Origin: Halieaceae bacterium
GTDB taxonomy: Bacteria; Pseudomonadota; Gammaproteobacteria; Pseudomonadales; Halieaceae
Length of the DNA stretch: 5,654 bases
NCBI GenBank assembly: GCA_002705465.1
Contig: PAGS01000033.1
Coordinates: 1 to 5,654 of the forward strand
Direction: 5' to 3'
The notes below the pieces were generated by a model. It was not told the origin of the DNA and did not search any database. It saw nothing but the letters and a program-made list of their open reading frames with translations. Shown here in pieces: positions 1 to 5,553 of this stretch (position 1 is the first letter of the stretch; each line of letters opens with the position of its first letter). A program made the position numbers and the translations under genes.

Positions 1-48
1 CTTGATGGCGAACGGGAACTCGTCAGCGGTGCCTGGGTGGCCCAGTAA
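1..48 (+). CDS. C-terminal end of an unidentified upstream gene (partial)
   Basis: Reading frame 1 is open from the window edge to a TAA stop at 46-48 and encodes the 15-residue tail LDGERELVSGAWVAQ. The composition is ordinary for a soluble protein end, and the next gene follows on the same strand after 89 bases. The tail is too short to assign a family. It could also be a chance open frame, because only 15 codons are visible. No hairpin with a T-run follows the stop, so no terminator is visible for this gene. Confidence 0.45.
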   Translation, partial: LDGERELVSGAWVAQ

Positions 49-84
49 GATTGCCGGGTCACTATGAATTTTCTGTTTCAGCGA

Positions 85-113
85 TTGTCACGCGCAGGGT
101 TTTTCAGTACCGT
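85..113 (+). promoter_or_regulatory. Possible sigma-70 promoter upstream of the HNH gene
   Basis: TTGTCA at 85-90 matches the -35 consensus at 5 of 6 positions. A 17-base spacer leads to TACCGT at 108-113, which matches the -10 consensus at only 3 of 6 (the first two and last bases). Transcription would begin near position 120, giving a short leader before the ATG at 138. The weak -10 box makes this tentative. Confidence 0.25.
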
Positions 114-137
114 CGTGTAAACCAGTGAGCAGGACCC

Positions 138-689
138 ATGCAAGCGATTCTCAAGCTGGACGTGTCAGGTCAACCCAGAGGGTGGCTGACACTCAACGAG
201 GCGGTAACCGCCTACGCGAGAGGCGATGTCCTGTACGGCATCGGTGATACTCTGCCCCCTGTTTTTGGTGGTGTTCAACGCCTGACCGGCATTCGGTCTG
301 AAATCATTCTGCAACCCATCGTTGCGCTCCAGGGTCGGGTGATGAACAACTTCACTCCGCCGCTGTGTAACCGCACGCTGTTTCGGCGTGATGATCATCG
401 TTGCTTGTACTGCGGCGGACAGTTCAGTCGCAGCGAGCTCACCCGTGACCATGTTCTGCCGATCTCCCGCGGAGGCACCGACAAGTGGGAAAACGTCGTC
501 GCGGCCTGCAAACGCTGTAACTGGCTTAAAGACTGCCAAACCCCCGAGGAAGCCCATATGCCGCTCCTGGCGGTGCCCTTCAAACCCAACACCTACGAAT
601 GGCATTTCCTTGCCAAAGAACGCGTCCTGGCAGATCAGATGGAGTACCTGTCGCAGCAATTCAGAGCAGAGCGCGACTGGGCGCACTGA
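138..689 (+). CDS. HNH endonuclease family protein
   Basis: Predicted 183-residue soluble protein with a zinc-type HNH nuclease domain in its C-terminal half. A first zinc knuckle pair is C89-x2-C92. It is followed by D104-H105 in RDHVLPISRGG, N119 in WENVVAAC, and a second pair C124-x2-C127 followed by N128 and K131. This is the usual order for the beta-beta-alpha metal fold: four cysteines hold structural zinc, and the DH/N residues bind the catalytic metal. Residues 1-80 have no recognised domain. The ATG at 138 is preceded by AGGA at 131-134, a somewhat close but usable ribosome binding site. No restriction methylase, toxin partner or phage gene lies beside it, so a restriction or phage-packaging role is not supported by context. 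Stand-alone HNH proteins of this kind are common in gammaproteobacterial chromosomes, but their biological role is generally unknown. The family call is firm and the function is not. Confidence 0.9.
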   Translation: MQAILKLDVSGQPRGWLTLNEAVTAYARGDVLYGIGDTLPPVFGGVQRLTGIRSEIILQPIVALQGRVMNNFTPPLCNRTLFRRDDHRCLYCGGQFSRSELTRDHVLPISRGGTDKWENVVAACKRCNWLKDCQTPEEAHMPLLAVPFKPNTYEWHFLAKERVLADQMEYLSQQFRAERDWAH

Positions 690-719
690 CAGGCTTAAGG
701 CCTCGGCGTAACTCTCAGG

Positions 720-733
720 AGTGATCGATCACT
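720..733. promoter_or_regulatory. Perfect 14-bp palindrome, possible operator
   Basis: AGTGATCGATCACT reads identically on both strands and lies between the HNH gene and the kinase gene, about 30 bases upstream of the promoter-like pair at 762-790. Such a site could bind a dimeric regulator. It has no spacer and no following T-run, so it is not terminator-like. It also contains GATC twice. No regulator can be named, and chance occurrence is possible. Confidence 0.25.
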
Positions 734-761
734 TCCCACGCTGCGTAGGACCACAAACGCG

Positions 762-790
762 TTGGCCTTTATGGCCCGCTTCGATACATT
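762..790 (+). promoter_or_regulatory. Possible sigma-70 promoter for the kinase gene
   Basis: TTGGCC at 762-767 (4 of 6 to the -35 consensus) and TACATT at 785-790 (4 of 6 to the -10 consensus) are separated by exactly 17 bases. Transcription would start near 797, about 37 bases before the GTG start at 834 and upstream of the AGGAG at 817-821. Position and spacing are good but each box is only moderate. Confidence 0.3.
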
Positions 791-833
791 AGCCACTCCG
801 TAGCGCTCTCCACGACAGGAGCGATCCCAGATC

Positions 834-1352
834 GTGATAGCTGACCCCATTATCACTTTGATCGGCATGCCGGGCAGCGGCAAGAGCACTGTCAGCGCGG
901 TGCTGGCAGAACAGCTGGGTCTTGAGGTCGTTGATGCCGATGGCCTGATTGAAGCGCAAGAGAACCAGACGCTGCAGCAAATCATGGACGGACGAGGCAA
1001 TGCCGCATTCCGGGCCATCGAGGAGCAGGTACTCACCGACATGCCCCTTTTTTCATCGGTGATCTCAACGGGCGGCTCGGTAGTCTATAGCGAGCAAATC
1101 ATGTCGCGCCTCTGCGCCGCTTCGACGGTGGTTTATCTAAGAGCGACCTTTGAGACGATCGAGTATCGGGTCTCGCTGGCGCCTCAACGCGGCATCTCAT
1201 CAGACAGCGGTCAGACTCTGCAGGATCTCTTCCAAGAGAGGGTTCCCCTTTACGAGCGTTATGGGGAAATCGTCGTCGACTGCGATGAGGCCACTCCGGA
1301 AGAGATCGCTCTGTCCATCAGGGCGCAGTTACCGACAACCCATCTGAGCTGA
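834..1352 (+). CDS. Shikimate kinase-like P-loop kinase
   Basis: Predicted 172-residue cytoplasmic kinase of the shikimate kinase/gluconate kinase group, close to the normal AroK length. The ATP site is clear: Walker A GMPGSGKST at residues 11-19. D34-A-D36 sits where shikimate kinases have DxD, F59-R60 matches the shikimate-binding FR, and G80-G81 matches part of the GGG motif. ERVPLY at 135-140 (R136) matches the conserved C-terminal RxPLY. Two places depart from the family: the third glycine of GGG is S82, and the lid, normally RPLL, reads QRGISS near 118-123. Canonical AroK catalyses ATP-dependent 3-phosphorylation of shikimate, but here the acceptor may differ. There is no aroB next door, although aroK often sits beside it. 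The GTG start is preceded by AGGAG at 817-821 with a longish 12-base gap. No ATG lies in frame until M12, inside Walker A. Kinase family is secure; shikimate as substrate is only likely. Confidence 0.8.
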   Translation: MIADPIITLIGMPGSGKSTVSAVLAEQLGLEVVDADGLIEAQENQTLQQIMDGRGNAAFRAIEEQVLTDMPLFSSVISTGGSVVYSEQIMSRLCAASTVVYLRATFETIEYRVSLAPQRGISSDSGQTLQDLFQERVPLYERYGEIVVDCDEATPEEIALSIRAQLPTTHLS

Positions 1353-1435
1353 CTCCTCATCTGATTAAGCCAGTGTCGCTAAGCGAGAGGGCGAGGTCGC
1401 GGCAACTCGGTGGTCTGCGCGATAGCAAAATCGTC

Positions 1436-1442
1436 AGGAGGA
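1436..1442 (+). promoter_or_regulatory. Strong Shine-Dalgarno-like sequence without a standard start
   Basis: AGGAGGA is the best match to the ribosome-binding consensus in this spacer, yet no ATG, GTG or TTG follows at a usable distance. The only suitably placed frame begins with ATC at 1447 and runs 16 codons to a TGA at 1495-1497. ATC initiation is very rare, so this may be a relic or chance purine run, or it may act in RNA folding. Confidence 0.2.
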
Positions 1443-1529
1443 ACTAATCTTTATACATCCAAACCAAGCAGGATACTTAGCTTGTTTTGTTATTTGAGCT
1501 ATACCTGTTCAGTCCAAAAAATTTCTTGT

Positions 1530-1549
1530 AGCGCAGTGACCACTGCGCT
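1530..1549. repeat. Inverted repeat forming a 9-bp GC-rich stem
   Basis: AGCGCAGTG at 1530-1538 and CACTGCGCT at 1541-1549 are perfect reverse complements separated by two bases. In RNA a realistic form has about 7-8 pairs with a 4-6 base loop. No T-run follows on the + strand. It stands just before the terminator-like hairpin at 1562-1587 in the leader of the small acidic gene, so it could be an RNA structural element or an operator for a dimeric protein. Confidence 0.5.
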
Positions 1550-1561
1550 GTGATGGCGCCA

Positions 1562-1587
1562 ACCAGCAACGGTGCTGGTCTTTTGTT
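1562..1587 (+). terminator. Terminator-like hairpin in the leader of the small acidic gene
   Basis: ACCAGCA at 1562-1568 and TGCTGGT at 1573-1579 form a perfect 7-bp stem around the four-base loop ACGG, followed at once by CTTTTGTT. This has the form of a weak-to-moderate intrinsic terminator on the + strand. It ends 22 bases before the ATG at 1610. It could terminate readthrough from the kinase gene, end a short leader RNA, or work as an attenuator. The interrupted T-run (four T, G, two T) lowers confidence that it terminates efficiently. Confidence 0.4.
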
Positions 1588-1589
1588 CA

Positions 1590-1609
1590 AAATCATCGGG
1601 GGGTGATTT
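1590..1609 (+). promoter_or_regulatory. Ribosome binding site held in a weak hairpin loop
   Basis: GGGGGGTGAT at 1598-1607 resembles the extended Shine-Dalgarno sequence AGGAGGTGAT at 8 of 10 positions and sits at a good distance from the ATG at 1610. The six-base arms AAATCA (1590-1595) and TGATTT (1604-1609) are perfect complements and place the G-run in the loop. The stem is AU-rich and therefore weak. Whether it limits translation is inference. Confidence 0.4.
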
Positions 1610-1840
1610 ATGGGTGAGAGAGACACAACAGTCACGACCGAGGGTCCAAGCGAAGAGCTGTTTGATCCCACTCTGGGCGAACTGGATGACGACGACTTCG
1701 AGGCGATGGATTTTGCGGAGGCCGTCACCGAAAAAGCCCTCAAAGCGGAAAAGCGACGGCGGGCAGAGGAGCGGCTCGAGATACTGAGGCTGCGCGAGGA
1801 GCTGGGGGACTACGACCTCGACTTCGGCGACGAGATCTAA
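1610..1840 (+). CDS. Small acidic, charged protein (possibly PA3496-like)
   Basis: Predicted 76-residue protein with no signal peptide, membrane helix or cysteine. Residues 1-40 are acidic and probably disordered, including LDDDDF at 25-30. Residues 40-64 form a likely charged amphipathic helix with the basic patch KAEKRRR (45-51). The end is acidic again, with LREELGDYDLDF at 61-72. The basic helix followed by an ELGDYD-type tail reminds me of the small PA3496 family of gammaproteobacteria, which carries a putative envelope-integrity annotation. That is from memory and not verified. The coding call rests on the excellent ribosome binding site (GGGGGGTGAT, 6-base spacing from the G-run), the sensible charged composition and the tight fit against the convergent gene. 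It follows the structured leader at 1530-1609. Its role is unknown; binding a protein or nucleic acid through the basic helix is possible but unsupported. Confidence 0.75.
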   Translation: MGERDTTVTTEGPSEELFDPTLGELDDDDFEAMDFAEAVTEKALKAEKRRRAEERLEILRLREELGDYDLDFGDEI

Positions 1841-1841
1841 T

Positions 1842-2684
1842 TCAGTCGATACCGGGAGCCTCACTGGTCTGATCGCGCAGTTCTTGCTGCCACTCAAACA
1901 CGTTCAGTTCGATAAAAACGAAAGCGAATAACCATAACGCCGCGTCCCAGAAATCGAGAAAGTCGCCCTTGAAGCCCCAGTAAATGGCTGCCGCCACCAG
2001 CGTGGCGTACAGCGCTGCCTTCGCAAATGTCGCCACTTGTGATAGCGGCATCGACGCCCCTCCCCAGCGGGTCAGCACCCTGACCTCGATCTCGAGCAAG
2101 ATCACCACCAGGATCCAGGCGGCTGAATTGACGACATCCACCAGCGCCAGGCGTTGGCCCTCGAGCAACCCGGCTGGCGAGGCCATCACCTGATCGAGAC
2201 CTGTGACGATCCGGGTATCTGCCCCAAACTGCCCGCAATTCTCTGCCGTGAGCGGCATGAAATCGTCAAGCTTGGTCATCACAGACCAACTCTCTGTCAC
2301 GCGTGAGCAGGCATCCCCTGACAGCAGCTCACTAGGTAATAAGGTGAGCCATTCGCCAAAATAGCCAAGAAATGCCATGACAATAGCCGCTGTGCAGAGC
2401 ATTCGAACACCGTGAATCGCGATTCGGATCTTCCCCCGCAAGCGCTCATCGGGAATCACGGCGGTCTCCAATTCAAACAGCAGCAGCAGGATGACCCAGG
2501 CCAGTGTGTCGAGCGTTGCAGAGAATAGCTGCACCCCCAGCGCGACCTCCTCACCCGTTTCGATGGCAAAGCGCGCACTGTTTAGCTCCTCCGAGAAGAA
2601 CAGCAAAATGTTGAGCGACAGGAGCGCGTAGGTAAGGTACTTCACCCATCGGAAGACTTGATAGAGGCCAGTCGACGCTGTCAT
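1842..2684 (-). CDS. Six-helix inner membrane protein of unknown function
   Basis: Predicted 280-residue integral membrane protein; I do not recognise the family. Hydrophobic helices lie near residues 13-30, 57-71, 95-113, 183-202, 220-237 and 245-262. Basic loops at 78-94 and 201-218 suggest both ends are cytoplasmic, which puts the large loop 114-182, with C126 and C150, in the periplasm, where they could form a disulfide. The protein appears built from three two-helix units. The second helix of each carries [D/N]-x2-[A/L]-W-x7-E-[L/I]-[E/N], at W63/E71, W190/E198 and W251/E259. The first helices share [V/A]-[K/R]-x3-[Y/T]-A at K15, R94 and K222. The gene lies 45 bases downstream of the glutamylpolyamine synthetase gene on the same strand with no terminator between, so cotranscription is plausible. 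The ATG at 2684 has no clear Shine-Dalgarno sequence, so the start is less certain than the frame. There is no evidence that it is a transporter. Confidence 0.85.
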   Translation of the reverse strand: MTASTGLYQVFRWVKYLTYALLSLNILLFFSEELNSARFAIETGEEVALGVQLFSATLDTLAWVILLLLFELETAVIPDERLRGKIRIAIHGVRMLCTAAIVMAFLGYFGEWLTLLPSELLSGDACSRVTESWSVMTKLDDFMPLTAENCGQFGADTRIVTGLDQVMASPAGLLEGQRLALVDVVNSAAWILVVILLEIEVRVLTRWGGASMPLSQVATFAKAALYATLVAAAIYWGFKGDFLDFWDAALWLFAFVFIELNVFEWQQELRDQTSEAPGID

Positions 2685-2729
2685 GAGGCGTTACCAGTGC
2701 CCCGGCAGTGCAACATTAAGGCGATCACG

Positions 2730-4160
2730 TCAGACCTGAAGTAACAGGTGCTCGCGCTCCCAGGAGCTGATTACGCGATTAAATTCTTCAAACTCATCGA
2801 GTTTCACTGCGGCATAGGCCCGCATGAACAGCTCACCAATCATCGCCTGTAGCTCGGAAGTATTGTTCAGCTTTCGGACACCTTCCTCCAACGTTCTGGC
2901 GACACCCACGCTGTCCTCGTTGGCAGTACCCTGGTGCGGGGCGGTCGGCTGCAGGTGCTGGCGCATGCCCAAAAGCCCGCTCGCCAGCGAGGCGGTGATC
3001 GCCAGGTAAGGGTTTGCGTCAACGCCGGGAAACCGATTCTCGATCCGCAAATTAGCGGCATCGCTGTTGGGCACGCGGAATGCCGTTGTGCGGTTATCAA
3101 ATCCCCAGCTGAGGTTGATAGGAGCCGAGATATCCGGTGCCAGCCGTCGGTAGGAGTTCACGTTCGGCGCGTAAAAACTGATCAGCTCCGGCGTGTAGCG
3201 CTGCAGGCCGCCCATGTACTCCATCATCGCCTGACTCGGCTCACCCTCGGCCGTGGTAAACAGATTCTTCCCCGTCTCCAAATCGATGACGCTTTGATGG
3301 ATGTGGAGCGCGGAGCCCGGCTCGCGTTGCATGGGCTTGGCCATGAAGGTGGCATACATGTTGTAGCGCTGCGCCGTCTCGCGCACCGTTCGTTTGAAAA
3401 CAAAGACCTGGTCTGCCATCGCCAGCGGGTCGCCGTGATTAAAATTAATCTCCAGCTGCGCGGCGCCGTTTTCGTGGATCAAGGTATCGACATCCAGCTG
3501 TTGTTGATCGGCGAAGTCGTACATGTCCTCGACAAAGTCCTCGAACTCCGCGACCGCATCGATGCTGTAGGACAGGCGCGCCACTTCCCGGCGACCTGAG
3601 CGACCTTTAGGTGGCATCAACTCGTAGTCGGGGTCCGTGTTTTTGTTAACCAGATAAAACTCGACCTCGGGTGCCACAACGGGCTTGAGGCCAGCTTCCT
3701 CATAAAGACCCAGGACATATCGCAGTACATTGCGCGTCGACAGCGGATGGGGCTCTCCGTCGGCCCTGTAACAGTCAGCGATGACCTGACCGGTGGGCTC
3801 TCGTGCCCAGGGGACCATACGCAGCGTGGAGGCATCTGGCCGCAACAACATATCAGTGTCGGTTGGCTCGACAAAGTCCCAGTGGTCATCGGTATATTCG
3901 CCCGTCACGGTTTGCACCATGATCGACTCGGGCAATTTGATCTCGCGGTTAGCGGTGAACTGATGCGCGGGGATAAATTTACCCCGGGCATTGCCGGTCA
4001 TATCCGGCACAAGGCACTCCACCTCAGAAATTTTATGCTCTTTTAGCCAGGCCTCGATGGTGGCCATATCTGCGGATGGCACCTGAGAGGCGTCGTTGGT
4101 GCCCTCGGGGCTGTAAGCACCCGCTTGCTCGGATGCCGTTTTCAGGTTCGGCTCACTCAT
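2730..4160 (-). CDS. puuA: Gamma-glutamylpolyamine (putrescine) synthetase, glutamine synthetase family
   Basis: Predicted 476-residue cytoplasmic ligase, close to E. coli PuuA (472). The reaction expected for this family is ATP-dependent joining of glutamate to the amino group of putrescine or a related amine. Counting from the chosen start, glutamine-synthetase active-site signatures appear in order: PDMTGNARGK (53-62), metal-binding EVEFY (E165, E167), HENGAAQLEIN (E230, E237), GSALHIHQS (H286, H288), NSYRRL (335-340), NRTTAFRVP (356-364) and RIENRFPGVDANPYL (E374, R376). The frame can be extended to a GTG at 4253, but that would add 31 residues lying inside the divergent gene. The ATG at 4160, giving MSEPNLKT and preceded by a GGGG run four bases upstream, fits the family length better. 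The divergent PuuB-like gene supports polyamine catabolism. Related enzymes act on other amines (ethanolamine, isopropylamine, spermidine), so the exact substrate is inferred. The symbol denotes the family type. Confidence 0.88.
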   Translation of the reverse strand: MSEPNLKTASEQAGAYSPEGTNDASQVPSADMATIEAWLKEHKISEVECLVPDMTGNARGKFIPAHQFTANREIKLPESIMVQTVTGEYTDDHWDFVEPTDTDMLLRPDASTLRMVPWAREPTGQVIADCYRADGEPHPLSTRNVLRYVLGLYEEAGLKPVVAPEVEFYLVNKNTDPDYELMPPKGRSGRREVARLSYSIDAVAEFEDFVEDMYDFADQQQLDVDTLIHENGAAQLEINFNHGDPLAMADQVFVFKRTVRETAQRYNMYATFMAKPMQREPGSALHIHQSVIDLETGKNLFTTAEGEPSQAMMEYMGGLQRYTPELISFYAPNVNSYRRLAPDISAPINLSWGFDNRTTAFRVPNSDAANLRIENRFPGVDANPYLAITASLASGLLGMRQHLQPTAPHQGTANEDSVGVARTLEEGVRKLNNTSELQAMIGELFMRAYAAVKLDEFEEFNRVISSWEREHLLLQV

Positions 4161-4190
4161 AACGCCCCGCGGGCAATTCAACACGGTAAT

Positions 4191-4219
4191 AGTATCGGAT
4201 GGCGCCACCTTGCCGGCAA
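4191..4219 (-). promoter_or_regulatory. Possible promoter for the glutamylpolyamine synthetase gene
   Basis: Read on the - strand, TTGCCG (4214-4219) matches the -35 consensus at 4 of 6. It is separated by 17 bases from GATACT (4191-4196), which matches the -10 consensus at 4 of 6. Transcription would begin about 25 bases upstream of the ATG at 4160. The site lies in the 67-base space between the two divergent starts, so one regulator bound here could control both genes. No known operator is recognisable. Confidence 0.3.
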
Positions 4220-4227
4220 GCGGCATA

Positions 4228-5544
4228 ATGCCAGCCATGAATGACCACCCCACACACTGTGCGGCCGGGAATTACCCCGGTAGCTGGTACGCGGCGACGG
4301 CACCTTTGATAGGCGCTTTCCCGGGGCTGTCGGGAGACATCAGCACCGATGTCTGCGTCATCGGTGGCGGCTATACCGGGCTATCGAGTGCACTTCACCT
4401 GCGCCAAAAAGGCTACGACGTGGTCCTCCTCGAGGCAGAGCGCATTGCCTGGGGCGCCTCCGGGAGAAATGGAGGCCATGTGGGCACGGGCCAGCGAGCA
4501 GATCAAACCAGCATTGAAAAGTGGGTGGGTGAAGAAGCCGCAAAGGGCCTCTGGCAACTCGGGCTTGATGCGGTGCAAAAGGTCTGTGACCTGATCAACG
4601 AGCACAATATCGACTGCGAGTTGGGCTCCGGCAATCTGCACCTAGCGGCCAAGCCGAGCCACGCCCCAGAACTCCAAGACGAGCTGGCGCATCTCGAATC
4701 CCAATACGGCTACCAGCAGCTGACCTATCTGCCCCCCGAAGCGGTCGCCGAGCGGACCAGTGCCAAGGGGTTTCACGGGGGTCTGTTGGACGACGGGTGC
4801 AAACATTTGCACCCCCTCAAGTATGCGCTGGGACTCGCCCGAGCCGCCTCAGAGGCGGGAGTCATAATCTATGAGGGCACCCGGGGGCACCCGCAGGCGG
4901 ACGGACAGTCAGGCGAAGTCAAAACCGAGAACGGCTGCGTCAAGGCGCGGCATATTGTGATCGGTTGCAACGCTTATCTGGGCAATTTAGTGCCGCGCAT
5001 GGCGGGCAATATCATGCCGATCAATAATTTCGTGATCGCCACTTCGCGTCTGCCTTCGCATCTCGCGCCGCGGATTAATCGGGACAACCTGTCGATGTCC
5101 GACACGCTGTTCGTGATCAACTACTGGAAGCTATCCCAGGACGGCAGGGTGATTTTTGGTGGCGGCGAAAATTACTCCAGCCGCTTCCCAAGGGACATCA
5201 AAGCGTTCGTCAGACCACACATGCTGAACATTTATCCGGAACTTCAGGATATCGATATCGACTATGGCTGGGGCGGCGCCGTGGGCATCACCCTCAACCG
5301 AATGCCTGATTTTGGCCGCATCGGCAAGCACCTTTGGTATGCGCAAGGGTTCTCTGGTCACGGGGTACCCACCGCTACGATGGCCGGCTCTCTGCTTGCT
5401 GATGCAATTGATGGGGACACTGCCGATTTTGACCTAATGGCATCGGTGCCCACCCAGCGCTTCCCGGGCGGCACCCTGTTGCGATGGCCAGGCCTGGTGG
5501 CGGGTATGCTGTTTTACAGTCTGAGAGACAAGCTGGGGCGCTGA
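4228..5544 (+). CDS. puuB: Gamma-glutamylputrescine oxidase, FAD-dependent (PuuB/OrdL type)
   Basis: Predicted 438-residue flavoprotein of the D-amino-acid-oxidase fold. The N-terminal FAD-binding Rossmann motif is VCVIGGGYTGLSSALHL at residues 42-58, followed by the ribose-binding acidic end LLEAE (67-71) and the family block WGASGRNGG (75-83). The C-terminal block YAQGFSGHGV (371-380) completes the FAD site, and the ending FYSLRDKLGR closely resembles the end of E. coli PuuB (YYSLRDRLGV). The N-terminal SWYAATAP also parallels the YYAASA of PuuB. The expected reaction is oxidation of the terminal amine of gamma-glutamylputrescine to an aldehyde. The divergent synthetase would supply its substrate. 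Starts in frame are TTG at 4210, ATG at 4228 and ATG at 4237. None has a good ribosome binding site; 4228 has a weak AAGCGG five bases upstream, so the start is uncertain by a few codons. Family identity is secure; putrescine specificity is inferred. Confidence 0.9.
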   Translation: MPAMNDHPTHCAAGNYPGSWYAATAPLIGAFPGLSGDISTDVCVIGGGYTGLSSALHLRQKGYDVVLLEAERIAWGASGRNGGHVGTGQRADQTSIEKWVGEEAAKGLWQLGLDAVQKVCDLINEHNIDCELGSGNLHLAAKPSHAPELQDELAHLESQYGYQQLTYLPPEAVAERTSAKGFHGGLLDDGCKHLHPLKYALGLARAASEAGVIIYEGTRGHPQADGQSGEVKTENGCVKARHIVIGCNAYLGNLVPRMAGNIMPINNFVIATSRLPSHLAPRINRDNLSMSDTLFVINYWKLSQDGRVIFGGGENYSSRFPRDIKAFVRPHMLNIYPELQDIDIDYGWGGAVGITLNRMPDFGRIGKHLWYAQGFSGHGVPTATMAGSLLADAIDGDTADFDLMASVPTQRFPGGTLLRWPGLVAGMLFYSLRDKLGR

Positions 5545-5553
5545 ACTCCATCA

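Noticed and set aside
64..120. An 18-codon frame ATG to TAA (MNFLFQRLSRAGFFSTVV) before the HNH gene
   Set aside because: There is no good ribosome binding site before ATG 64, and the length is within chance expectation; a leader peptide cannot be supported.
165..686. A 173-codon open frame on the - strand opposite the HNH endonuclease gene
   Set aside because: The + strand frame has the complete CxxC/DH/N/CxxC signature; the reverse frame has no domain and is a complementary-strand shadow.
138..689. HNH gene as part of a restriction-modification, homing or anti-phage system
   Set aside because: No methylase, intron/intein boundary, specificity subunit or partner toxin/antitoxin is present; the neighbours are ordinary metabolic-type genes.
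695..1042. A 115-codon - strand frame covering the spacer and the start of the kinase gene
   Set aside because: It runs antisense through the Walker A region, is serine-rich and low in complexity, and has no ribosome binding site or recognised family.
2685..2729. Repeated CAGTG words in the gap between the membrane gene and the synthetase gene as a terminator
   Set aside because: They are direct, not inverted, copies and no T-run follows, so they do not form a terminator hairpin.
2934..3599. A 221-codon open frame on the + strand opposite the glutamylpolyamine synthetase gene
   Set aside because: It lies wholly antisense to a well-supported enzyme gene; its protein is rich in R, V, H and Q with no recognisable domain, as expected from the reverse of a GC-biased gene.
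4161..4253. Upstream extension of the glutamylpolyamine synthetase to a GTG at 4253
   Set aside because: It would place 31 extra, non-family residues across the divergent promoter and into the oxidoreductase gene; the ATG at 4160 gives the usual family length.
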